NCBI RefSeq assembly: GCF_907165205.1
Contig: NC_058193.1
Span: 24,875,521 to 24,939,520, forward strand
DNA: 64,000 bases
Reading direction: 5' to 3'
Source of the DNA: Coccinella septempunctata
Lineage: Eukaryota > Arthropoda > Insecta > Coleoptera > Coccinellidae
The notes under the pieces were generated by a model. That model was not told where the DNA came from, searched no databases, and worked only from the letters and a program-made list of their open reading frames with translations. Made by a program: the position numbers and the translations under genes. Positions 10,402-22,140 of this stretch are shown piece after piece. Every line of letters begins with the position of its first letter. Within the stretch, counting starts at the first letter, position 1.

Positions 10402-10790
10402 CTAGAGATTGACCAGAAACGGCCAGAATTGACCAGAAAGAGAGGCTTTGTTTACTACTAGGACAACGCCAGACCAGACTAGTCTAGAGTGACTCCCCAG
10501 AAGCTCCAGGAACTTGGATGGGATTGATGGGAAGATTTGATGAATCCACCATATAGTCCGGACCTGGCACCAGGCGATAATCATGTTGTTCTTGCATTGT
10601 AAAACTTGCTTAGTGATAATAAATTGGCGTCATTGTGAAAATAGAATACAAGAGTTTATCGCCAATAGTAACAAAGACCTCCATGAGAGAGGCATTATTT
10701 ATTATTATATTTATTATACCTTCAAAATGGTAACAGATTATAGAACGAAACACTGCACATCATTGACATAAATCGCACAATCCAGAACAT
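10402..10790 (+). pseudogene. Mariner transposase C-terminal relic
   Basis: Conceptual translation across several frames gives pieces diagnostic of the mariner catalytic domain: QDNARP (second catalytic Asp region), QKLQELGWD, NPPYSPDLAPGD (third Asp region, D near 10570) and LLSDNKLAS. These are followed by an equivalent of the C-terminal helix region (NSNKDLHERGI). Frameshifts and an inserted ATT-rich microsatellite near 10690-10720 break it. The N-terminal half and the terminal inverted repeats were not found. It belongs to a different lineage from the mariner at 30978, judged by these motifs. Confidence 0.75.
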
Positions 10791-10810
10791 GTCAAAAAAG
10801 TCTTGAATTT

Positions 10811-11574
10811 CACAAAAATAATGTATTTCTTTGTTCCCACCCTATTATATGCAAATAAATAGAAAAGTTTCGGAGCTGTGAGGAACACCTAGCTCTCCTT
10901 TATATTCTACGAAGCACTAATTTTTATTTTCAAGAAACATAACACATTAGTTGAAAAATATTCCTCTGGAACCTAACTGCCCATATTTTTATTTGAAAAG
11001 ACAAATCGTCGTGCATTTTGTTGAGATAACCAGGGTTAACTTTACGGTTGTTTATCTGTTGAGTGATGTTGAATATTGTAACCTCATCAATAGACATAGA
11101 CAAGTAAGGAGGGATCCACTTGGATTTGCAAGCGTATAGGATCTTCAACTTCACATCAAGTACTTCAAATTCTGCACCTCCGTTGGGTTTTGGGGTACAG
11201 ATCTTGTTATCTTTCAGACTGAAGTAGAAGAGGGATGTTTTCCTTGAAAAGATAAATAATTCTTGGTTCACACCCTAGCGAAATTCCAATTTTCTCTCTG
11301 AGAACGTCACCCTCCTACCGCCTCGAGTCTGTTTTGGATTCTAATTGATCAACTACCTACTACGGAGAAATATCGTTATAACGACATGCTTTCCATTGTC
11401 TACGTGAGCATAATATTATATCTCATTCTACAGAGTTAACGTTCATTTATTTCAGGGGGTGATTCTAGAGGTCAAAATATGAAAAAATATCATATCAATT
11501 TATGTCCTGAAATACACCCCGCGGGCGCAAGAGCCTCTTCAATAAGACCTTCAAAAAATCCAGTAAATACGATA
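10811..11574. other. Intergenic, nothing recognised
   Basis: AT-rich sequence with overlapping short ORFs on both strands and no splice or family signal that I can support. Confidence 0.4.
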
Positions 11575-12574
11575 GCTTCGTCAAAATTCGGCGGATTCAA
11601 ATAAAATTTGGAAATTTATACGCCTTGGAGTACCCGAAAAATTCTTAGCCGTGTGTACAAGGCTTCATACCAACAACACCGCTAGAATACAGCATAATGG
11701 CTCTACAACCGACCATTTCTTAACCAACTCTGGAATAAAACAAGGCTGCGTGTTAGCGCCTTCATTATACCTATAAACATATAAACGAAGCTTTAGGCCT
11801 TAGACTCAATATCGACAAAACCAAAATCCTGGTAAGTCCGCCAGAAAGCCCTCAAACACATATCAGCCTGGAGAATGAAACTCTAGAACAGGGCGAGTAG
11901 TTCAAATACTTGGGAAGCTTCATAAATACTAGGGCTAACCTAGACACGGAAATACACAACCGTATCAATTCGGCATCAAGGGCATTCTGGAAGCTAACAG
12001 TCACAGTGTTGCAAAATCACGACCTCAATTTGAAGACCAAGACAGCTATTTACAAAGCAGTGGTACTCCCAACGCTTCTTTACGGAAGCGAAAGCTGGAC
12101 ACCCTACAGGAGACATATTAAACAGCTTGAACAAACGCAACAACGTCATCTAAGACAAATAATGCACATCAGATGATTTCACAAAGTTTCAAATGCAGAA
12201 GTTTTGCAGCGCGCGAGTTGTACAACAATTGAGACTCAAGTAACGAGACCCCGACTCAGATGGAGCGACCACATTCTGAGGATGCAAGACACAAGACTTC
12301 CCAAAATAGCTCTGTATGGCGAATTCACAGAGGGAGCTCGTTTGAGGATATACTGCATCGATCCCTAAAATCAGTTGATGCCAATCATAACTGGGAACAA
12401 CTAGCGTTAGATAGATCACAGTGGAGGTCTTTGGTCCACAGTAATAATGGAGACTCGAGAAGAATACATCGGCGGCCAGATCTGGTTGGTGACTATCCAT
12501 GCCCGGAGTGTGGAAGGATCTGTAGATCGCGGCTGGGTCTCTTCAGTCACAGGAGGGCACAGAGTAGCAAGTAG
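11575..12574 (+). pseudogene. LINE (non-LTR retrotransposon) reverse transcriptase relic with terminal zinc finger
   Basis: In order, across shifted frames: finger/palm segment (RLGVPEKFL-like, then HNGSTTDHFLTNSGIKQGC, near 11630-11770), an apparent deletion that removes the YADD box, then NIDKTKILVSPP, FKYLGSFINTRANLDTEI, RINSASRAFWKL and VLPTLLYGSESWT. These thumb-region motifs are typical of LINE RTs. They are followed by RPRLRWSDHILRM and a C-terminal C2H2-like finger, CPECGRICRSRLG then LFSHRRAQ (about 12496-12566), in which the last ligand His is replaced by Gln. Stop codons and frame changes make it dead. The clade cannot be assigned from this fragment. No poly(A) tail or target duplication is evident. 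Confidence 0.85.
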
Positions 12575-13954
12575 CCCTAGAAAATCAGGGTTTGATAGCA
12601 CCGATTTTTTTTAATTTTATTTTATTTTTTCAATCTTTTTGTTGGTTTATTTTCGGTAACGGGATACAGCATACATCAATGAATGAGTGACCTGATAATA
12701 GGGGACGAGTTTCATAAAATTACTTTTACGTTTTCAGTAAGGGATCTGATTCAAATTCGAATAAATGAACTAGACTCCTCAATATTTTTTGAACAAGAAA
12801 GGTACCCTTCCTTTGGGATTAGATACTGTAGAACACTGTAGATATACAAACATATCAGTCATACATAGCAGAAAATGTGCAGATTCAGACATATTAAGTT
12901 TATGGTGAAAATTATGCATTGCGAAAATGCATACAGTTTAAGTATAAAAAATGTGGGATGGTGATTTCTTGTTTTCGTTATTTGAGTGGAATGATTTGAG
13001 GATAAACAAAGATTATAGAGGAGACAGATAGTAAACCTCCCCATATCTCTAGTACTGAAAACTGACTACAGTTTGGACTGTGCTACCTTCTTGTAGTTTT
13101 TAGTATATTGGAAAAATTCAATGTAACTTCTTCTATTCCAACAGAAATTAATGCCATCAGAAAAAAATAGGAATATCCCGTATGTAATCGAATTCTAATG
13201 TCTAAGAAAGTCTTTTTGGCGCACCTAGGAGTCCAGATAATCCGGGCACGAGCGTGGCAACTCAATGAGCCGTTTCGACAACTTCCAATATACGACAAGA
13301 CGGAGGAGGCAATGTCAGGCGATTTAGGGATTTAATCTGCCATGGTGTGGACGTGTTCCGCATCTTCAACCGCGGACAACTTTGTAAATTTATTGGCTCT
13401 TATTGCGCATAATTTATAGGGACGCCTTTATTGCCTCGAAACGGCTTTTTTACGCTTATTGCGTTCGGATTTTCCCAAATATAGCGGATAAAGGAAGGAG
13501 ATGCTGCGTTAGATAACTGGAGAGGGTGATGGCTGAAGAAGGGGATGAAATTTCGACGCAGTTGGAACATCTTGATTAACCGCGAGGTGGCCAAAGTTTT
13601 GGTTTTCCCATATTTATGATTCAAGAAGAAAATATGATTTAATACAATTTTTTTATATTGTCGCAATAGTGAAGTTCCGATGAATTCGTTTTATTGGCAT
13701 CTTGGTACTTATTCTTTAATTGTATTATACATTGTCTTCTTGGAGGTGATTACTCCACCTTAGATTATACCAAAAACCTACATTAACACTAATTTTACGA
13801 CAAAGAAAAATCCAGTCTTGAAGCAGTTTATTATTAGAAAGTAAAACTAAAACTGATCCAAAATTCTCAGAGACGCAAACTACATAAACCTGCATATAAC
13901 TGAAAAAGTTAAAGAGGAGCAGAAAACCATTCAGATATAAGAGAATAAACATTT
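12575..13954. other. Intergenic, nothing coding recognised
   Basis: CATATCTCTAGTACTGAAAA and the following CGACTACA-like stretch near 13042-13075 resemble 21140-21190, so a small repeat is likely. The 13300-13560 part is less AT-rich and looks single-copy, but no frame or splice site supports an exon. Confidence 0.4.
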
Positions 13955-15898
13955 TAGTTGGGGAGCCGACGATGCTAAATCGAGATTCACCTACTCGAGC
14001 GTCGAAGACCTAGTACATTTTGAAGATTAGATGGCAGAAAAAAAAAAAGGTTCTATGATGTATGCACTTTCAGCGGTGAGGAAAATTGCAGGTTTTCAAA
14101 GATGTGAACAAAATTGTGTAGTGTATATACTGGAGCGTGTTAGATTAAGATACTGAATATGCCCTAGGTATCTGTATGTTAATTGGACCCAAAGGAAGCT
14201 ACTTTTCAAGAGACTGACAATTCGGACTTGACGCAAGGTCACAGCTGAAAATGCAAAAAAATATCGTTACTTTTACAGGGTGGGCAAAATTGGTGATATC
14301 TCAACTACAACTTTTGAACCCAACGAGATAGAGGAAAATGAATGTGCCATTCATGTCGTCTTTTTTCGAGAAACTAATAATGCAATCAACTGCATTCCTT
14401 CATCTTCTTTTGTTTTTGAGTTATAGGCCAAAATTTAAATTCAGCTGATTTCAACTTTGGTCATTATCACCGTTTCTGTTTGTGTTAGGATGTTGAAATG
14501 AAAACATTTTACAGACACTTTTTTGATAGCAATCCAGTAGCGTACTATTATTTTTTCCAACAGATATATTTGCTGAGCTATAACATAAATATGTGTTTTT
14601 TCTTATGAAAACAGTAGACTCAGAAAGATTCGCCATTTTTTTTTACCGTTTCAGAAATATACCATACATCGCCCTCAGCCTTTTTCACAAGAAAAAATAC
14701 ATATTTATGTTATAGCTCAGCAAATATACCTGTTGGATAAAATCATAGTACGCCACTGGATTGCTATCAAAAAAGTGTCTGCATAATGTTTTCATTTTAA
14801 CATCCTAGCTTAAACAGAAATGGAGGTAATGACCAAAGTTGAAATTTTAATTTTGACCTATAACTCGAAAACAAAAAAATATAGAGGAATGCAGTTGATG
14901 GCATTATTAGTTTCTCGAAAAAAGAGGACCGTAATGTGTCATGCATTTTCCTCTATGTTGTTGGGTTGAAAAAGTTGTATTTCGGGTATCATCAATTGTG
15001 TCCACCCTGTACATACTCGAGCCTGTCAGATTTTCATATAGATGGTTAATCTCGGTGTAGTAATACGGGGGGTTTTCTTAATCTGACAGTTTGAAGGTGA
15101 TAAGAAGGCATTTTTTTTAAATATCCCCCCTTCTGTATCTCTAATAGTTTCTGTATTCATCATAAAAGTTGTAGATAATGAAATTCTGTTTCTTCTGAAC
15201 TTTTGTCTGAAGTAATTTTACATACTCTTATCCGTTTTGGAGTTGGAGGACGATAAGGGTGAGGAGCTTAGCCGCATATGCGAAAGACCAAGGTCAATGT
15301 AGAAACCCTGTCTTATGTATATTCATCGCCATATATCTCAAAAACGTTCAAACGTAGAAAAAATTGCTTCGGACAAAATTTGTAGAATCTGTTATTCTCT
15401 ACAACTTTTATAATGAATGCGAAAACAATTTGAAGTCCAGGGGAGGAGATAATTCCAAAAAAACCTATTTTTGTAACCTTCATGGCCAATTTTTATTGTT
15501 TCGGCTTGCTGAAACTGTCAGATTATATTTTTTCCGGTATTCTTGAATTATTAGCTTCATATAAGAAAAAAAGCCCCAGCGCTCGAGAATGTACACGTGA
15601 CTTTTTTTTTTGCAAGAATGGCGCCCTCCCAAATATTTTAGTCACGCTTAAATTGTCAGATTAAGAGAATGTAAACTTTTCAAAATGTAATTAACCACAT
15701 ATATCTTAATCTGACACGCTCGAGTATGTACAATGATCGTTTTTCTTTTACTATTCTTGCAGGCTGTCCTAGAAAATTCCCCCTATATACAGGTCTGATT
15801 TTTTGTAGAGGTAATCTACAGGGTCCAAAGTATCTCCCCTTATATTAATCTGACACTCTCCAGTAAACCCCGAATTTCCCTCTTGGGCTCCCCAACTA
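13955..15898 (+). mobile_element. 1.2-kb iteron element, copy A (with nested foldback)
   Basis: Ends TAGTTGGGGAGCC and GGGCTCCCCAACTA, a terminal inverted repeat of about 13 bases including TA. Without the insertion at 14276-15009 its length is about 1.2 kb, matching copies at 49377 (reverse) and 56213. The interior has no ORF worth calling. It repeats a 20-base iteron, TACTCGAGCGTGTCAGATTA, in both orientations (for example near 14130, 15016, 15705 and 15846). A conserved central block includes CGAAAGACCAAGGTCAATGT and TTGCTTCGGACAAAATTTGT. TA borders fit a Tc1/mariner-like target, but the family is not one I can name. Confidence 0.8.
14276..15009. mobile_element. Foldback transposon inserted at TA inside copy A
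   Basis: Starts CAGGGTGGGCAAAATTGG and ends in the inverted equivalent CCACCCTG, flanked by TA at 14274-14275 and 15010-15011. Arms of about 340 bp are inverted copies, sharing AGCAATCCAGTRGCGTACTA, TTATGTTATAGCTCAGCAAA and TTTTTTCGAGAAACTAATAA on opposite strands. The uninterrupted site is present in copy C (CACTTGTACATACTCG near 56609), which proves a simple insertion at TA. It carries no transposase. Confidence 0.9.
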
Positions 15899-17039
15899 TT
15901 TGATTTCTCTTAAATGAACATTTGGGCGACAAGAATTGGGGCATATTTGAAACAGTCTGAACTTCCTTCACTTTTGTGGAGCAGTTTATACGAAAGTTAG
16001 AGTGGGAAGTTAACTTGGAGGCTTCCTAGGCGTGTTCCTTCACGGAGTGAATTACTCGCACGTAATATCAAGTAACGTGTATCCACATTTTCGTGCTCGC
16101 GAATCTGCGGGAGGCATGATTTGGGCAGGTGCGACCGCTCAGTATTTGCACGTCACGATGGACGTCCCAACGAACCCAAGACTGTAATGGCAATTACTGA
16201 TTAGAATTAATGTGTGCCGAGGGACCTACCCACAAAGGTCTGCCAAGTGCATGTTCCACATTCAACACCGTTCGATTTAATGGACCCTGCAGTCAACACC
16301 GATACCCCAATTTCCATAATGTACATATTTTGGGAACTTCGTGGTTTATGATTCCACATTTTCAGAGTGGATCGGGTTGACGAGCCTGTATTAAGCAAAA
16401 TTAAAAATAAAGGGTGAAATGAGGGGCAGAACTTGGTATGACCATAACACTTGATAGAACTCCCCCATTGTATCATAATATATTTATAACTGCTTGCATG
16501 ATGATGGTCACCTCTTGATTATATGTAGGTAAGTCCTATGTGTTGAAATCTGCTATAGGTCGAAAAAATAACTGCTTGTTTAACATAAAGGTGCATTATT
16601 ATTCTGCCCTACTCCATCTAAGTCTTTGATTCATAATTCACTTCTCCTTATGTTGATGCGATTCTATAACTGGCACATGAATGGGCTACATATATTTTTA
16701 AGATTTCTCTGGACGATTCAAGAAGGGCTTTGAGGTTTTATCTGATACATTCTTCAACCTAATCGTATGCTCGTATCGAAGTCATATGACTGTTGTCAAC
16801 TTGTTGAATCTGATTTTTGTCATATACATATAGGTAATACTTTGGTTCATTGTATTTTTGCTGTAAGCTGTAATATTTGTGAAAATAATTAATTGGGATA
16901 TGTGTTATTGCTTTTCCTGGTTATTGCTGAATATTTTTATTATTTTATTATTAGGTATTATTATTTGAATCGGGGTTGTTGTGGCTACGTTAGCCTTCCG
17001 GGAGCTGCGACCATGTAGATCTTTTGTTCTCTGTCTCTA
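15899..17039. other. Intergenic, nothing recognised
   Basis: A mixture of unique-looking and AT-rich sequence. Open stretches on the minus strand near 16207-16476 show no family resemblance. Confidence 0.4.
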
Positions 17040-17830
17040 CCCTATTCATTCATAGGAATCCAAGGTCAATGGTGTCGATGAAATCGACAAAAGCCTTGGC
17101 CGTTACCTCGTGAGTATCCAGGACCAGTTTTCCCATATGAATGGTTCTTAGGCCAGTTGGCTCTAGACACACGCATACCATCTGTCCAGATGTTTCTGCT
17201 TCTGATCCACAGAGCCTACAAATCTCATCTGCTGACTTTACCATATGGTACAAATGTTATTTGATCAGACACGACAGTGCCCCGTCAGCAGTCCCACCAT
17301 CACCCGAAGCTCAGCTCTTGACAGCTTCAGCAGCTTTTTGGTATATGTAGGTGAAATCATTACGAATTTCTTCGACTGAATAAGTCTAACAGTGTTTCAC
17401 CAGAGGATTATTCTGAGGTTCAACTCACATTATTCGACCGCTTATATAGGAATTTTCCACGCCCACAGAAAGATTCAGATCCAGCAGGTTCATCGGCTTC
17501 TTTATTTCCCAAGGTAGAGTTACTTTATTGCCTCTGACCTCTGACCAGTTGCTTTATGGTTTTACGGCATTCCCATGTAAGCAGATATCCCTGGCAGTGT
17601 GATTCCAGGGACCTCAGCGTGGACTGGCTGTTCGTGGTGACATATAGATATTCGTCCCATTGGGGTTCATTTTAAGACACTCCTGAGTGCATACGTAAAC
17701 AGCCAGTGTCTTGGTCTGTAAAATAGAGGCTTCACTTCCCAGGGTTTTAGAGACACTCAGTTTAGGTCCATATATGCCAATGCCGGTGCCGCTCTTTGAT
17801 TTTGATCTATCAGTACACCATGTGGATGAC
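17040..17830 (-). pseudogene. LINE relic: RNase H domain and C-terminal zinc-knuckle region
   Basis: On the minus strand the translation starts with a TDGSK-like box (here TDRSK, near 17800-17815), followed by GIGIYGPKLS and SEASILQTKTLAVYVC. This is the layout of the RNase H domain of R1/jockey-type LINEs. It ends with HLYHMVKSADEICRLCGSEA and an ETSGQMVC segment (17120-17260), the C-terminal Cys-rich region of those elements. Several frameshifts and stops are present. The RT domain is missing. It is a 5'-truncated, decayed copy, of a different family from the LINE at 11575. Confidence 0.75.
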
Positions 17831-18747
17831 TTTGTCTAGAAGATTTGCGAAACTTATTGCACTAGGTCGGTCAGCTATGACCGTTTCAAAGGGCGTTTCG
17901 AAATTAAAGAGCATTGGTATCGACATCGAAGATGATTGGTGAGTAAATAAATATAATTTTTCTAAATTAACTTGATATATTGATATGTGTGAGAACGAAA
18001 GTAAGTTAAAAATTAACACACAGAATGACAGCTTACACAATAACTCCTATAGAGCTCTAAAAAGCGTGTTCGCCTAAGAACACGGTTCTATATTATAATC
18101 TTAAATTTGATCAGTTTGCGTGGCTATGAATTCAAGCTGACCGTGTTCTTCATGCGTCGAGAAAATGTTTTCCAACCGCGTCCTGCAAGTTCTGTTTTCC
18201 TGATGGGAACAATTCCCATCGGGAAAATGAGGAGTGGTAGTGTAAACTCTTTTGCTAACAATTTGAATCTTTTTCCTGCAGTTCAAGTTCAAGATCCTAA
18301 TAGGGGTTACTGTGATTGTCAAGAACCTTTTTAAGCCTTTAAATTTATAACAGTATCTCGGCTCCTTCGGCTCTGAGGACTCTTAGCAGTTAATAAATAA
18401 TTATGTCACTAATACCAGATTCTTGAAAGGCAATCTATGTAGGGGTCAAATGATAAATGTTTTTGAAAGTTTCGCAATTCTATTTATGATAACAATAAAA
18501 ACATTTTTGTTTATAGTTCGTTACGCTGGGAAAACTTATTGGATTTGCTGAGTGGACTGCCTGTCGTGGTCGAATATCTGTTAAAATTGTTTATTATTCG
18601 CTTCCAGGCGAAATTTTGATTTTTATTCAGTATTTTAATGAAAGAAAGAAAGAAGAGCAGAAAGAACTTTCTGCTCCAAAAGATCTTTCCCAGCGAGCAA
18701 TATTGGTACCTTTATAATAGTATAAAATAACTCGAACACTGGCATTA
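17831..18747. other. Intergenic, unexplained open interval
   Basis: The segment 18101-18334 is open on both strands for about 73 codons and has less AT bias, but neither translation resembles a family I know. Nothing else is visible. Confidence 0.35.
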
Positions 18748-19005
18748 GGTTTCATAAAACTTTGATTGTCCGATCAACGATTCGACACTCACTCGATTTC
18801 TGAAACGAAATCACTGAAACTTTTTCATTTCTGAATGTATTGAAGAAGAAGCCATTGAAATTAATTGAATAGACTTATGAACATTATTATTTCATGAGAG
18901 AATGATATTCTGAATGACCATGACTGACTTATAGATTGAAAATAAATCGACGTCTATTCGTCAATCAAGCGTTGATTCCCCGATCAAGCTTCATGAAACC
19001 CGGGG
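18748..19005. mobile_element. TTAA-type MITE, copy 2
   Basis: Best preserved copy: left GGTTTCATAAAACTTTGATT, right ATCAAGCTTCATGAAACCCG followed by GGGTTAAT. The middle matches copy 1 (CATTTCTGAATGTATTGAAG, TCAATCAAGCGTTGATTCCC). The TTAA at the right border is intact; the left border is eroded to ATTA. Confidence 0.8.
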
Positions 19006-21984
19006 TTAATGCACCCGAAACAACAATTCAGCAAATTTGTCACTCTGGAAAGAATGCTAAACAGAGATTATAGAACATTAACAAAAATGCAAAATCTTCA
19101 AAATGCGAATAACTGAATCCCTAATGCCCTTTGAGATTTTTGAGGTAATTTCCCCTTAGTAAAACCACAAATGCTTTATGAAGAACATTTTTTAAGTGGA
19201 TATGTCTGAATTTTTCTGAAAAAACACATACAAAAATATCTGACGAAGCTGTGTGAGTTTCACGACACAAAATGTGTCTTGAAATTTGTTTCTCAATTAT
19301 CATCGTAAAATTCCCAACACTAGACTCCTTTCTTTCAATTTTCTCAGTAGTTGACAACAGAAAAATGAAATTCTTTAGAGAAAATAAATAAAATTATTAG
19401 TTATTTTGAAAAACGACAGATATTATGGTGATATTTCATTTACCTTTAGCTTTTCAAAGATCAGACATATGGTACCTATTTGTTTTTATCGAAAATATAT
19501 AAAAACGGTTGGAAATTGAAAAAAAAAGTTGAATGGGGTTGCGACTAAAATATTTCTCAATTCAAAGTTAGTGGTTGCGAAACTATCAATTTTATATTTT
19601 TTCCTCAAGATACATTTGTTTTTCTTCAATTTGATGTTAGATGGGTTTTCGGCTAAGGGGTTGAAGAAAAACCCTCAATTTTATTGCCAGAGAAAGAGAA
19701 TCATCAAAAATTATGGGACTGTTTTCAGCGTTTTCATTTAGAGGTATTGGTTGAAGAAATATTTATTTTATTCCAGAATTATGATCAACCTTTTATTTAT
19801 GTAAAAATGTATTTGAAGCCTGAAATAAGTTGTACCTACTTGAAATATTAACTAAAAAATTCCGCATCATCAGGTATTCAAAATACTAATTACCTTTTAA
19901 AGAAGTAGGTAATCGAATTACAAATATCAAATATGTATTTTTGTATTTATATATCATTATATCAAGTTATTGAGGTAATCGCCAATTCTGTTCATCATAA
20001 GTTCTTGTTTATACTACATATATACAGAACCAACTTTTTTCTTCTGTCAATTTTTGAAGCAACAAATATAGAATTTTAAGTGGGAGTAATTCAATACGAT
20101 ACAAGACCGGATGATCACTAATTCATCAGTGCTCTCCAGTAAATTTCCAATTCAAATAGTGAAACCTGAAATACTAGGAGTAGGTATACCATTAATCCTA
20201 CATACGGGAACAAACAAGGAAAAGCTGGAACATGATTCAACTGTTCGTATTTACCCTCCGGAAATAACAAACAAGAACACTTTTTTCTCGTTCACCGTTC
20301 GGTGGATTTCATCGATGGTCTACCCATTTTTAAATTGCGATAGGAATTTCGACTCACCGAAACGGGGCCATGCAGAAATAATAACAAAGGCTTCGACAGG
20401 CGAAAATCGAACGAAAATAAACGGCGTGAAACGTGGGTCGACAGAAAGATATAAATTAAAGGTATGGAGTATAATGGGATAATTGACGTAGCAGAGGAGA
20501 TGAAAGAACTCATATTCGCGACGGTTTGCAAACTAAATTGGTCTCCCGTCGAAGAAAAGAGTTAACGTTCCGGCGAGGCTCTGATGTTTCCGAACTCGCT
20601 GAAAATTGCCCGCTTACGGCATGAAAGAAAAATGTTTTGTGGGGTGGTATCGATCCTTTGGGGTGTTGCTTTTACAACTTCGCATCACTTCGAGAGTGGA
20701 CTTGGCGGAAGGAGAAATATTTTCCCATTTGTTTTATATGGTGTGTGGTGTATCCTTTCCGGAAGTCTTCTCCATTTATGTACTGCATTTCGGGGTAGTT
20801 TATATGGGGAACAAGTTACAAGAGAACCAGATCCTTCACCAATTTGTAACATCGAGTAGGTTTTTTGTTAAGTAAGGGGTATCTAAAGGTTTCAATTTTT
20901 CCGAAAAAAACGCGTTTATTTATCGTATACATTTTTAATTTTCATTTAATTCAATGATAGTTATTTATGATGCGTGATATTTCACGAACAAAATAAAATC
21001 ACTTTCAACACAAATATCAAACAATGTTTTTTGTATAACTGCCCTATTTTGATAATGAAATAGGCGTATTTAAAATGACATTAAATTTCAACATGCAATT
21101 TGATATTCAAATAATCAAAGAGTAGAAAGATAGGAAACGCCCTCATATCTCTAGTTCTAGTACGAAAAACCGACTACATTTTGGTCAGTGAAAACATATT
21201 TTACAATGAGATGGCGCTGAAAACGTACTATCAATGTAGAAAAACTCTTTGATAACAAATTTCTGTTTTATAATTGAGGAACGCGAAATTCTAATTCTAT
21301 TCGGTGTATTGAATTTCAATAACGACTTTGTTGAGACCAGAAAACGAACATCCTGAGCGACAGAACGAAAGTATGGTTTTATTTAGTGATCAGAAAGTTA
21401 GTTTTCATCTCAACATTGTTCGGAATCAGTTGAGATCAATAAAATACCCTAACATGGATGTGCTATATTTTTATTTCCAACTTAATAAAAAATTCACAAA
21501 AATTTGAAATTATGGACAACGAATAGAACTTTGACTAGGACACAAAAGTATATGGTGATCTGCTATACCTCAAAGGTGTTATTTCTGTTCAATACGTTGT
21601 TAATAATTAATAAACTCGAATTAGATAAAAACGTTGTGAAACTAAGTCAAGTGTTTTCTTCTCTTCGTTTTTATCTAATTCAATTCATCATATTTCACCA
21701 AGAGTTATGTGAGGAATCAATTTCGCAAACTCAGTTGAGTTTGTACAATTCATATCAGAAATATGAACCAATATTCAATATACAATGATAGCATACACAT
21801 TCCAGTTACTTACATATTATTTATAGAATTTTCAGAAAACTAATTAAAAAAAACTTCACTGACGTATACAAAACCTGTATAAATATTAGCCCGTCAGAAT
21901 AGTTCCTTTATAATTCCTTTATGATATGGTCTCTTCATGACACAATATACAAATTGATTACTGAATTAACAAAACACTCACAGC
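19006..21984. other. Intergenic, no gene recognised
   Basis: Long AT-rich stretch. The interval 20584-20875 has two overlapping open frames of about 90 codons on the plus strand, and 20111-20482 has one of 123 codons. Neither has recognisable domains, splice sites or conservation I can test. A short repeat near 21140-21190 resembles 13042-13075. Confidence 0.35.
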
Positions 21985-22140
21985 AGGTTTCATAAAACTT
22001 TGATTTTCCAAACAACAATTCGATAGTCACTCGATACCCAAAACGAAATCAATAAAACCTTTGCATTTGTGAATATATTGAAGGAGTAGCAGTTGATAAT
22101 CTTTGAATGGAAGTATAAAAGTGATAATTTCTCCTAAATG
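21985..22140. mobile_element. TTAA-type MITE, copy 3 (right end missing)
   Basis: Left end AGGTTTCATAAAACTTTGAT and about 150 bp of the interior (GAATATATTGAAGGAGTAGC) are present. Similarity stops near 22140, so the right half is deleted or diverged. Confidence 0.65.

Noticed and set aside
18101..18334. Interval open on both strands
   Set aside because: Neither translation matches a family I can name; treated as unexplained rather than a gene.
20111..20482. 123-codon open frame
   Set aside because: No recognisable motif; a minus-strand frame overlaps it, as expected by chance.
20584..20875. Two overlapping open frames of about 90 codons
   Set aside because: Different frames of the same DNA, no domain, splice site or initiation context that favours either.
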